Below are positions 1-5,740 of a DNA stretch of 10,885 nucleotides, in pieces (the stretch's first letter is position 1; the number at the start of each line of letters is the position of its first letter). Origin of the DNA: Methanosarcinales archaeon (GTDB lineage Archaea; Halobacteriota; Methanosarcinia; Methanosarcinales; Methanocomedenaceae); contig DAOUWY010000039.1 in the NCBI GenBank assembly GCA_030666885.1, positions 1 through 10,885 of the forward strand, given 5' to 3'. The notes below the pieces were generated by a model. It saw only the letters and a list, made by a program, of their open reading frames with translations, had not been told where the DNA came from and searched no databases. Both the position numbers and the translations under genes were made by a program.

Positions 1-350
1 AGAACTTGTAAAACATAAAATTATTTTCGTTCCTTTGATGCTGGTAGCCCTTGCATACTAATCCAGTCATACTTCACACCATTCTCCAATATCCTGGCTC
101 ACGGCCCATGTTCCTCTTCCCCAGGTCGCCCTGGTAGCCAGTTCCCCCCATAAGCCCGGAACGTTTGACTAAATTACTACCTACCCGACCTGTTTAATCC
201 CGCACAATAGCCGAATGCAGGGAATGAGCAAAACGAAGCGCAATCGAATTACCGGAATGAGGATTTTGTGCATTCTGTAGAAGATGGCATGAAGTATGAA
301 TGCGACCTTTGAATCCTCTGACACCGCCCGATAGCCTTGCCCCAGGGTTC

Positions 351-384
351 AGGAGGAGGCCTATCTCTCCAGCCTCCTCCTTTT
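351..384 (+). terminator. Strong 10-bp hairpin followed by a T run
   Basis: AGGAGGAGGC (351-360) pairs perfectly with GCCTCCTCCT (372-381), and the sequence continues with T through 384. It has the shape of an intrinsic terminator for plus-strand transcription, but no gene is seen upstream in the window. It may instead be one stem of a larger folded RNA. Confidence 0.35.
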
Positions 385-450
385 GGCAGGCCATGAGAGG
401 TTCTCCTTGGCTCATATACTCATATAGAGTTATTGGTATCCACGGTTACA

Positions 451-460
451 TTATAAAATA
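451..460 (+). promoter_or_regulatory. Putative TATA box of the DUF2098-like gene
   Basis: TTATAAAATA lies about 52-61 bases before the ATG at 512. An archaeal start site about 25 bases downstream would give a leader of roughly 30 bases. A second AT-rich stretch at 494-507 is too close to the ATG to act as a TATA box for an mRNA that includes this start codon. Judged only from base composition and spacing. Confidence 0.35.
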
Positions 461-511
461 GTTCACTGCATCACGAAACAGTTAAATAACTCATTTTATA
501 AAATAAAATAA

Positions 512-847
512 ATGGCTTTTGATCAAAACACAGATAATATTATCTTTCTGGACTGCAACGGAAACACTTTACGGATTGGTAGTCCGGTTCGATACACCAG
601 TACCGGGACAACGGGATTTGTTACTGACCTCATGATGGAAGAGTGCGAAATGTGGGCGCAGCTGGACACTACTGGTCTCAACTACCATACAAGCACCCTT
701 GTACTAATCGAACCGGAAGGAGTTAATAAAATAAAAGAGAAATATGGCAAACCTGACCCTACAGTCCAGGAGATCGTAGAGGAGATGAACCGCAAACTTC
801 TAAGTGATGTTACAGGGGCAGATGATCGGAACATTATAGGCCACTGA
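512..847 (+). CDS. DUF2098-like small protein of methanogenic archaea
   Basis: This 111-residue protein resembles the DUF2098 family, which is of unknown function and known mainly from methanogens and relatives. The recognisable part is residues 14-67: a DCNGN start, then RIGSPVRYTSTGTTGFVTDL, then WAQLDTTGLNY and a STLVLIE strand, as in a small beta-barrel. The rest (68-111) is charged and probably helical, with no cysteine cluster, signal peptide or membrane segment, so the protein should be cytoplasmic. There is no clear Shine-Dalgarno sequence; the ATG follows a run of A and T, and a TATA-like box lies near 451-460. No neighbour within 400 bases points to a role. The family assignment is from memory of the motif pattern; the function is unknown. 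Confidence 0.7.
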   Translation: MAFDQNTDNIIFLDCNGNTLRIGSPVRYTSTGTTGFVTDLMMEECEMWAQLDTTGLNYHTSTLVLIEPEGVNKIKEKYGKPDPTVQEIVEEMNRKLLSDVTGADDRNIIGH

Positions 848-1018
848 GGTTTCGAAGTATATTTGATATATGGACCTGTGACAAGAAGTCACATAATGAA
901 TTGCTATATTCTGCTCCTTACATTAGGGGTAATCCTACTGAGATATGCGTCAGCAGTAATACCGGGGTGTAAAGTTCTCAGGACATGGAGACTTTTTAAT
1001 TTGTTCTGAAAATGCCAG

Positions 1019-1067
1019 GATCACTCATATAGTCTGCGAAATACATATGCAGTAATGAGTAGTGATC
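1019..1067. repeat. Imperfect inverted repeat (hairpin)
   Basis: GATCACT at 1019-1025 pairs with AGTGATC at 1061-1067. Inside, CTCAT-like and CTGC/GCAG segments also pair with small bulges, giving an approximately 49-base stem-loop. It lies 24 bases before the 34-bp repeat copy at 1091. Function unknown; it could be part of a degenerate mobile element. Confidence 0.4.
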
Positions 1068-1090
1068 AGGGAATAATAAAGTCTCGCCTT

Positions 1091-1124
1091 GTATATTGAT
1101 AAGTAAGTTACCTGACTATACCCC
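1091..1124 (+). repeat. 34-bp dispersed repeat, copy 1
   Basis: This segment matches 2367-2400 at 28 of 34 positions in the same orientation, and three further CTT bases match just before it. The core is GTATATTGATAAGTAAG. In this copy the dyad symmetry is partly eroded (AAGTAA against TTACCT). The two copies bracket the DUF5678 relic and the toxin-antitoxin pair. Confidence 0.6.
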
Positions 1125-1226
1125 ATACTTAAAAGTACATGGGTTGTTAGCGTTTTTTGGTGTATAAAACTTCCCCTGCTATTCACAGGTCCAGAAAAAC
1201 CCCACACTTTATAACATAAATAAATC

Positions 1227-1262
1227 TATATATTGAAAGATGACTGATTAAACAATAGGTGA
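1227..1262 (+). promoter_or_regulatory. Putative promoter and ribosome binding site of the DUF5678-like relic
   Basis: CTATATATT at 1227-1235 is a good archaeal TATA box. A start site about 25 bases on would fall near 1257, just before or at the Shine-Dalgarno sequence AGGTGA (1257-1262), which lies 5 bases before the ATG at 1268. The signals look intact although the coding sequence is broken. Confidence 0.4.
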
Positions 1263-1267
1263 GATAA

Positions 1268-1482
1268 ATGGATGCACATGAAAATATATTAAAATATTCT
1301 CAGGAACTGTTAGAAGAGTATCCAGGAAAGTACATAGCTATTGTTCGAAATAAAGTAGTAGCTCAATGGTTGTGCATAAAGAAGTTAATAATAAATTCAT
1401 GAAGAAAAAATCGCTATATTTTATATACCAAGCAATGAGAAAAAGGTGACCTAGTTATGAGATTTCCATACATTCAGAATAG
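1268..1482 (+). pseudogene. Frameshifted DUF5678-like gene
   Basis: The ATG at 1268, behind an AGGTGA ribosome binding site, opens a frame that reads MDAHENILKYSQELLEEYPG and then KYIAIVRNKVVA. This is typical of small DUF5678 proteins, whose function is unknown. The frame then leaves the family pattern and stops after 45 codons. Family-like sequence continues in other frames: VHKEVNNKFMKKKSLYFI, then IPSNEKKVT, then YEISIHSE ending at a TAG at 1480-1482. At least three indels would restore a single product of about 70 residues. A sequencing error could explain one of these, hardly all. The antitoxin-like gene begins 54 bases later, so the relic may once have been the first gene of that operon. 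What I see is the broken frame; the family name is recognition from memory. Confidence 0.6.
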
Positions 1483-1536
1483 ATTATTTTTAACTATAAA
1501 CATATTCCTCCTGAAGATTAAAGGAGAGTAGAAAAT

Positions 1537-1740
1537 ATGAAATATGCAGTAGATGGGATATACCATGATGGCATTGTAGAATTACTGGAAGATGTTCCAG
1601 TTGATAAATCCATGAAAGTTATTGTTCTTTTCAAGGAAGAATTCAACGAGAGTCATGAAAATAAAGATTGGTTGAAATTATCTGAGAGTTCTTTTATATT
1701 TTGGGATAATGAAGAGGACGCCTATTATGATGACCTTTGA
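1537..1740 (+). CDS. Antitoxin-like protein of a type II toxin-antitoxin pair
   Basis: This 67-residue protein sits directly before, and overlaps, a MazF/PemK-type toxin gene, so it is most simply the cognate antitoxin. It would bind and neutralise the toxin and repress the operon. The N-terminal half (MKYAVDGIYHDGIVELLEDV and on to VIVLF, about residues 1-33) has the short beta-strand pattern of small archaeal antitoxins with an AbrB- or AF2212-like fold. The acidic C-terminus (LSESSFIFWDNEEDAYYDDL, 48-67) resembles the toxin-wrapping tail of such antitoxins. The Shine-Dalgarno GGAG at 1523-1526 lies 10 bases before the ATG. The stop codon at 1738-1740 lies inside the toxin gene, so the two are translationally coupled. 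The role is inferred from context and tail shape rather than from a firm family match. Confidence 0.7.
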   Translation: MKYAVDGIYHDGIVELLEDVPVDKSMKVIVLFKEEFNESHENKDWLKLSESSFIFWDNEEDAYYDDL

Positions 1741-2074
1741 GCAGGGTGATGTTGTATTAGTTCCTTTTCCTTTCACGGACCTAACCACCATAAAAAAGAG
1801 ACCTGCATTGGTTGTTTCTGCAAATTGGTACAACAGACGATACAGGGATGTAATCCTGGTTGCTGTTACATCTCATGTTCCACTTATAATGGATAAACTG
1901 GATTATAAAATAATAGAAAGTGATTTTAAAACAGGCAAACTCTATAAAGACTCTATTGTGAAAATGGGCAAAATATTTACAATAGAAAAAAATATAATCA
2001 TCAGAAAAATTTGTGATATCCATGGTCGGACTATAGATAAAGTACTGGATCAAATGAATATTGCGTATAGATAA
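1730..2074 (+). CDS. MazF/PemK-family mRNA interferase toxin
   Basis: This is a type II toxin of the MazF/PemK (CcdB-like barrel) family, which cleaves RNA in a sequence-dependent way and halts translation when the antitoxin is lost. The hallmark N-terminus is intact: QGDVVLVPFPFTD, then a loop, KKRPALVVS (residues 22-30) and DVILVAVTSH (42-51); these carry the conserved Arg and Thr-Ser of the active site. The C-terminal half has the usual hydrophobic strand KDSIVKMGKIFTI and a helix. I chose the ATG at 1730 (114 residues) because the family usually begins just before the GDVVLV strand. In-frame ATGs at 1709 and 1727 are alternatives; all overlap the antitoxin gene. The gene is AT-rich, like its surroundings and unlike the core genes to the right, consistent with transfer. 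Confidence 0.88.
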   Translation: MTFEQGDVVLVPFPFTDLTTIKKRPALVVSANWYNRRYRDVILVAVTSHVPLIMDKLDYKIIESDFKTGKLYKDSIVKMGKIFTIEKNIIIRKICDIHGRTIDKVLDQMNIAYR

Positions 2075-2170
2075 AGTGTGACATAAAACTGATCTGTCAA
2101 AGGGAAAGATCAATTGCCTGGATTAGGAGATGATTTTTATCATTTTCTGATTACACCTATTAATAAGTTC

Positions 2171-2240
2171 TGTTAACCGCAGATAAATACGGATACTGCA
2201 TGCGAAATCTGCGTTAATTTGCGTTCATCTGCGATTCGTC
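2171..2240. repeat. Inverted repeat of CGCAGAT-type units
   Basis: AACCGCAGAT at 2175-2184 is mirrored by ATCTGCGATT at 2227-2236, with further ATCTGCG and TTTGCGTT units between. The arms match at about 14 of 20 positions. Very similar phrases (ATCTGCGTTAATCTGCGTTC) occur as dispersed repeats in many prokaryotic genomes, so this is probably a common intergenic repeat element. Confidence 0.5.
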
Positions 2241-2366
2241 AGAATTCTAAAGACAAGAAGTAAAAAAGTCTCTACTTCGAAAACAAATATTTTCTATAAC
2301 ATTGAATGATGCCAGTTGATTGTGGTTTTCAGTAATTTTTTAAAAATACCTGCGGAAAGTAAGCTT

Positions 2367-2400
2367 GTGTATTGGTAAGTAAATTACTTGAATATACACC
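2367..2400 (+). repeat. 34-bp dispersed repeat, copy 2, nearly perfect palindrome
   Basis: Positions 2367-2399 form an interrupted palindrome: GTGTAT, four unpaired bases, AAGTAA, a central A, TTACTT, four unpaired bases, ATACAC. It matches 1091-1124 at 28 of 34 positions in direct orientation. Such symmetry suits a dimeric recombinase, a regulator site, or the end of a small mobile element. Confidence 0.6.
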
Positions 2401-2538
2401 AGATAAACTGCTATTTGCAATATCAGGACTCATCGATATAATTCAATAATTTCCTAAAAAAATATATCTGTTGTGATGATACTACTGTTTTCTACTGCAT
2501 AACCAGATTATGGAACTGTGCCCATTGAACCAAACATG

Positions 2539-2550
2539 TTATATATTTTT
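2539..2550 (+). promoter_or_regulatory. Putative TATA box of the paaK-like operon
   Basis: TTATATATTTTT ends 25 bases before the ATG at 2576. Archaeal transcription starts about 25 bases after the TATA centre, so the mRNA would begin at about 2568-2572, almost at the start codon. This spacing argues that translation starts at 2576 and not at the upstream in-frame ATG at 2510. Confidence 0.45.
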
Positions 2551-2575
2551 AATAAATAATAACTTTCTGATTCTT

Positions 2576-3880
2576 ATGATCGAATATTGGGACCCCCTTA
2601 TTGAGCGAATGCCAGTTGATGAACTGAAAGCCATCCAGGAAGAGAAACTCAAATCTCTTGTTCATTATGTTTACAACCATTCACCTTTCTACAAGAAACG
2701 GTTCGATGAAGCAGGGATTTCCCCAAACGACATCCAATCCCTTGATGATCTCAGGAAACTCCCGTTCACTACAAAACAGGACCTCAGGGACACCTACCCC
2801 ACCGGCATGTTCTGCGTGCCCCGGGAACAGGTGGTACGCTACCATGCATCCAGCGGGACCACAGGCAAACCCACTGTAGTAGGCTATACCGAGAATGACA
2901 TAAAAGAATGGACAACCTCCCTGGCCAGGGCCTTGACATCGATCGGTATAGGCAGGGACGATGTGGTCCAGGTGGGGTACGGCTATGGACTTTTCACTGG
3001 CGGGCTGGGACTGCACTACGGTGTAGAGATGGTGGGAGCAAGCGCTATTCCCTCCAGTTCCGGCAATACAGAACGGCAGATCGAATTGATGCAGGACCTG
3101 GGTTCAACAGCTATGGCATGCACGCCTTCTTATTTCCTTTATGTGAACGAAGTAACCAAGAAGCTGGGGATCAGCATCGCAGATGATACGAAATTAAAGT
3201 GCGGGATATTCGGGGCCGAACCCTGGTCAGAAGAGATGCGGCGAAGAATTGAGGAACAGACTGGTATCAAAGCCTATGACATCTTTGGCACATCAGAGAT
3301 AAGCGGCCCCCTATTCACTGAATGTACATACCAGGACGGGATCCATATCTGGGCGGACCAGTTCCTTATTGAAGTGATAGACCCCGAAACAGGGGAGCAG
3401 CTTGCTGACGGGGAAAGAGGAGAACTGGTAGTAACCACACTGGCAAAGGAGGCACTGCCCCTTATACGATACCGTATCGGGGACCTGACAATCATCAGGT
3501 CAGGGCCGTGCCGCTGTGGCAGGACACATCCCCGTATCATGCGCATCCTGGGCCGGACAGATGATATGTTAATTGTAAGGGGCATCAATGTATTCCCTGG
3601 CCAGGTGGAGGCGGTATTGATGGATATACCTGAGGTGGCCGAACACTACCAGTTGGTTGTTGACCGCGAGAAAGAACTGGATACCCTGAGAGTACAGGTG
3701 GAAGTGACCAGGGACGTTTTCAGCGATAAGATATCTGACCTGATGGTACTTGAGAAAAAGGTGACCAAAGCGCTGCAAACCGTCCTTAACATTTCAGCAA
3801 GGGTAGAACTTGTGGAGCCGGGTACAATTCCGCGTTCTATGGGTAAGGCACAAAGGGTTATTGATAACAGGAATATTTAA
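2576..3880 (+). CDS. paaK: Phenylacetate-CoA ligase-type AMP-forming acyl-CoA ligase
   Basis: This cytoplasmic enzyme of the ANL (adenylate-forming) superfamily, PaaK type, would activate an arylacetate or similar acid with ATP and CoA to the acyl-CoA, AMP and pyrophosphate. From the ATG at 2576 it has 434 residues, the normal length. Visible motifs: YWDPLIERMP start (4-13); SSGTTGKPT phosphate loop (92-100); YDIFGTSE (234-241); GELVVTTL (282-289); YRIGD (299-303); GRTDDMLIVRG hinge (326-336); and the PaaK-type C-terminal domain ending SMGKAQRVID with the usual Lys. The C-x-C-GR segment near 312 is also typical of the subgroup. An ACT-domain gene follows after 27 bases, a common pairing. In methanogens such ligases, with indolepyruvate-type oxidoreductases, allow use of aryl acids for aromatic amino acids. 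The substrate here cannot be told from sequence. Confidence 0.88.
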   Translation: MIEYWDPLIERMPVDELKAIQEEKLKSLVHYVYNHSPFYKKRFDEAGISPNDIQSLDDLRKLPFTTKQDLRDTYPTGMFCVPREQVVRYHASSGTTGKPTVVGYTENDIKEWTTSLARALTSIGIGRDDVVQVGYGYGLFTGGLGLHYGVEMVGASAIPSSSGNTERQIELMQDLGSTAMACTPSYFLYVNEVTKKLGISIADDTKLKCGIFGAEPWSEEMRRRIEEQTGIKAYDIFGTSEISGPLFTECTYQDGIHIWADQFLIEVIDPETGEQLADGERGELVVTTLAKEALPLIRYRIGDLTIIRSGPCRCGRTHPRIMRILGRTDDMLIVRGINVFPGQVEAVLMDIPEVAEHYQLVVDREKELDTLRVQVEVTRDVFSDKISDLMVLEKKVTKALQTVLNISARVELVEPGTIPRSMGKAQRVIDNRNI

Positions 3881-3907
3881 TAGAGGTATTTGATAGAGGT
3901 GTTATAA

Positions 3908-4345
3908 ATGGAAAATAAGTTAATTAAACAGATCTCCATATTTGCCGAGAACAAGGCGGGAAGGCTTGAAAAGATCACTGGGAAACTAAAGTCTGCAAAT
4001 ATCAATATCAGGGCATTTACTATTGCAGAAGCAGGGGATTTCGGTGTGATGCGGATGGTTGTAGACAAACCCGAGCAGGCCCATAATGTACTGCACGATG
4101 CGGGATTCACTGTATCTGAAACTGATGTGCTGGGTATTGAAATGAGTGATTCCCCAGGGGGGCTGCATGAAATATCCACTGTCCTGGGTTCCAGTGACAT
4201 TAATGTGGATTATGCATATGCCTTTGCGATGGCAACACAAAAGGCCCTGTTAATAATCAGGGTTGACAATGTCAACAATGCCATTGAAGTGATGGAAAAC
4301 AACGATATCAAGCTGATCAGTATGGAAGAGGTCAAACAGATATAA
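3908..4345 (+). CDS. Double ACT-domain regulatory protein
   Basis: This 145-residue protein is made of two ACT domains, about residues 4-72 and 75-143. Each begins with the typical strand-and-loop: KQISIFAENKAGRLEKITGK in the first and a GIEMSDSPGGLHEISTVL pattern in the second. ACT domains bind small ligands, often amino acids. Stand-alone tandem forms like this (COG4747-like) often sit beside paaK-like ligases in archaea and anaerobic bacteria, presumably sensing an amino acid or aromatic product and tuning the pathway; the ligand is not known. The ATG follows a GAGGTG ribosome binding site by 7 bases, and the gene starts 27 bases after the ligase stop, so the two are very probably cotranscribed. 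No DNA-binding domain is visible, so it is not a repressor by itself. Confidence 0.85.
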   Translation: MENKLIKQISIFAENKAGRLEKITGKLKSANINIRAFTIAEAGDFGVMRMVVDKPEQAHNVLHDAGFTVSETDVLGIEMSDSPGGLHEISTVLGSSDINVDYAYAFAMATQKALLIIRVDNVNNAIEVMENNDIKLISMEEVKQI

Positions 4346-4480
4346 ATCCGGGGTGTTCGGGGACCGTTGTGCGATCTGCCGGGTAAGCACTGACGCTGGT
4401 GAAAAATACCGGAGGTAAGGCTATGAGGAGGCTGTGGATGTTGAAATATATGAAGCTCCACACAGCAGAGCTGTGGGTAT
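4346..4480 (+). ncRNA. Folded omegaRNA-like remnant of an IS200/IS605-type element (tentative)
   Basis: This gap has no gene but has RNA-like structure. CCGGGTA (4379-4385) pairs with TACCGG (4407-4412) around one bulge. The 3' part has GAAGCTCC, then CACAGC-AGA-GCTGTG flanked by CC/GG with one bulged A (4458-4477), then GTAT. A GAAGCTCC/GAAGCCCC sequence running into a terminal hairpin is how the right ends, and the RNA scaffold, of many archaeal tnpB-bearing elements look. No tnpB coding sequence or zinc-ribbon remnant is present, since the ACT gene ends just before. It could be a solo relic, a domesticated RNA or a chance resemblance. A 19-codon frame at 4422-4481 behind GGAGGT is probably incidental. 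Confidence 0.33.
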
Positions 4481-4530
4481 AAAGATCAGGATTAAAAAGT
4501 CTCTAATTTGTCAGGTTTGTCTGGCACTTA

Positions 4531-4549
4531 AACCAAATTTTACATATTA
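4531..4549 (+). promoter_or_regulatory. Putative promoter of the priS cluster
   Basis: An AAACCAAA purine/cytosine-rich stretch, usable as a BRE, is followed by TTTTACATATTA, with its TATA-like core at about 4540-4549. This is 22-31 bases before the priS ATG at 4571 and predicts an mRNA with almost no leader. No Shine-Dalgarno sequence precedes the ATG, which fits leaderless translation. The box is not canonical, so confidence is low. Confidence 0.35.
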
Positions 4550-4570
4550 TCAGGTCTAAGTCATTGACAG

Positions 4571-5740
4571 ATGGAACTCAATACCATCCTGTTCATTAAA
4601 CGTAAGTTCCAGGAACATTACAGGAAAGAGCCGCCTGAGCCGCCGCCATATCTTGAGAAACGGGAATGGGGATTTTTAATGCTTGGCCCGGATTCAGGTA
4701 TGCGGCGGCATAAAGCATTTATAAGCGTTGGTGAGATGCAGGAATATTTCCAGGCCATGGTCCCGGCCCATGTGTACCATTCGGCTGCTTACTACCAGCA
4801 TCCTGGTGCCCCTACCATGAAGGAGAAGAACTGGGAGGGCGCAGACCTTATCTTTGATATAGATGCAGACCACCTGCCTGTGAAGACAGATTCCTTTAAG
4901 GTCATGCTTGATGCTGCAAAGCAGGAGATCATCAAACTGGTCGGGTTTTTGATGGATGATTTCGGGTTTGGTGAGGAGAGCCTACACATTGCCTTTTCGG
5001 GAGGCAGGGGATATCATGTCCATGTAAGGGACCCGAGGGTACTGACCCTGGATAGCGCCCAGCGCAGGGAGATCGTGGATTACCTGAGCGGTACCGGTCT
5101 TGACCTTGACCACATTTTCAAAAAAAAATACGTGGAAGGTGATGATAAGAGATCAAAGATACTGGTATTCCCCTCCGAATCCCAGGGCGGGTGGGGCAGG
5201 CTGGTGAACCGCGAATTGATCATGTACCTGCAGGAACTGACGGGTGGTGAAAAACCGGTAAAGAGACTCATGGAATTTGATAAGATCGGGAAGAAGACAG
5301 CACAAAAGATAATTAATACTGTTGGCGATCCAGTTCACCTGGAACCATTGAGGATGGGGAATTTTGATGCATTAAGCTCGATTCCGGTGGGGTTCTGGGA
5401 AACTGCCTTTCAGCAGATCATACCACATATAGGTGTCCATATCGATGAACCTGTAACAGCTGACATAAAACGCCTGATAAGGGCGGCATCGTCCCTGCAC
5501 GGGAAATCGGGCATGAAGGTCATATCGTTAACAGTGGATGAACTGCACCGGTTCGAACCCCTGGTGGATGCTGTGGTGTTTGGGGATAATGAGATAAAGA
5601 TAAATGTCACCAGGGCCACTACAGTTGAGATGATGGATGAGCAATTCGAAGTGGAGGATGGGGCTAATGTACTGCCCGAATATGCGGCTATCTACCTGAT
5701 GTGTAAGGGTGCTGCCGAATATATGGGGGGAGTGAGATGA
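4571..5740 (+). CDS. priS: DNA primase small (catalytic) subunit PriS
   Basis: This is the catalytic subunit of the archaeal/eukaryotic-type primase, which together with PriL makes the primers for DNA replication. It has 389 residues, slightly longer than many homologues. The catalytic acidic motif DLIFDIDADHL spans residues 92-102 with Asp96 and Asp98 as metal ligands. SGGRGYHVHVRD (143-154) is the second nucleotide-binding motif, and IKRLIRAASSLHGKSG (299-314) is the conserved C-terminal catalytic-pocket segment. Only one cysteine is present (Cys378), so the zinc-knuckle insertion known from Pyrococcus PriS is absent. The gene heads a plus-strand cluster, and its stop overlaps the gins51 start as ATGA, pointing to coupled translation of two replication-fork proteins. 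No priL is in the window. The ATG at 4571 fits the usual N-terminus. Confidence 0.95.
   Translation: MELNTILFIKRKFQEHYRKEPPEPPPYLEKREWGFLMLGPDSGMRRHKAFISVGEMQEYFQAMVPAHVYHSAAYYQHPGAPTMKEKNWEGADLIFDIDADHLPVKTDSFKVMLDAAKQEIIKLVGFLMDDFGFGEESLHIAFSGGRGYHVHVRDPRVLTLDSAQRREIVDYLSGTGLDLDHIFKKKYVEGDDKRSKILVFPSESQGGWGRLVNRELIMYLQELTGGEKPVKRLMEFDKIGKKTAQKIINTVGDPVHLEPLRMGNFDALSSIPVGFWETAFQQIIPHIGVHIDEPVTADIKRLIRAASSLHGKSGMKVISLTVDELHRFEPLVDAVVFGDNEIKINVTRATTVEMMDEQFEVEDGANVLPEYAAIYLMCKGAAEYMGGVR

Larger units (their letters stand above)
1..511. other. Noncoding stretch with several hairpins, unidentified
   Basis: I find no convincing gene here. The stretch is richer in GC than the DNA after it and contains clear stem-loops: CCAGG/CCTGG at 121-134 with a 4-base loop, GTTCC/GGAAC at 141-162, and a 10-bp stem AGGAGGAGGC/GCCTCCTCCT at 351-381 with an 11-base loop, followed by TTTT on the plus strand. 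The 10-mer TGAAGTATGA occurs inverted at 67-76 and 290-299. This much pairing suggests a structured RNA or the remnant of a mobile element such as a group II intron, but I cannot recognise a domain V or any other diagnostic part. A 73-codon minus-strand frame at 194-415 looks fortuitous. Confidence 0.4.
848..1267. other. Intergenic region with palindromes, no gene
   Basis: I see no credible gene in these 420 bases. They hold a TGTGAC-AAGAA-GTCACA hairpin (877-893), a long imperfect stem with GATCACT/AGTGATC ends (1019-1067), two copies of AAAGTCTC (988-995 on the minus strand, 1078-1085 on the plus strand) and one copy of a 34-bp repeat (1091-1124). A 60-codon minus-strand frame at 1025-1207 overlaps these palindromes and has no protein-like features. 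Confidence 0.5.
2075..2575. other. AT-rich intergenic region with repeats, no gene
   Basis: These 500 bases between the toxin gene and the CoA ligase hold no credible gene. They contain a CGCAGAT-type inverted repeat (2171-2240), an AAAGTCTC motif (2265-2272), the second 34-bp repeat (2367-2400) and a TATA-like box (2539-2550). An in-frame upstream ATG at 2510 would extend the ligase, but the added residues look like translated AT-rich spacer. Confidence 0.5.

Noticed and set aside
194..415. 73-codon minus-strand frame
   Set aside because: It overlaps the 351-381 hairpin, has no ribosome binding site or recognisable domain, and its residue pattern looks like translated noncoding DNA.
1025..1207. 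60-codon minus-strand frame
   Set aside because: It runs through inverted and dispersed repeats, with no protein family features.
1781..2113. 110-codon minus-strand frame opposite the toxin gene
   Set aside because: It is antisense to a well-supported MazF/PemK toxin frame and has no recognisable domain.
2510..2575. N-terminal extension of the CoA ligase from the ATG at 2510
   Set aside because: The extra 22 residues cover the putative TATA box, are not found in the family, and the start at 2576 matches the usual PaaK N-terminus.
2309..2620. 12-mer ATGCCAGTTGAT repeated at 2309-2320 and 2609-2620
   Set aside because: A few shared 12-mers are expected by chance in a window of this size, and the match does not extend beyond the core.
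4388..4400. Possible C/D box sRNA signals (CTGA and TGGTGAA) in the gap before priS
   Set aside because: The boxes are degenerate and no terminal C and D pair with correct spacing is seen.
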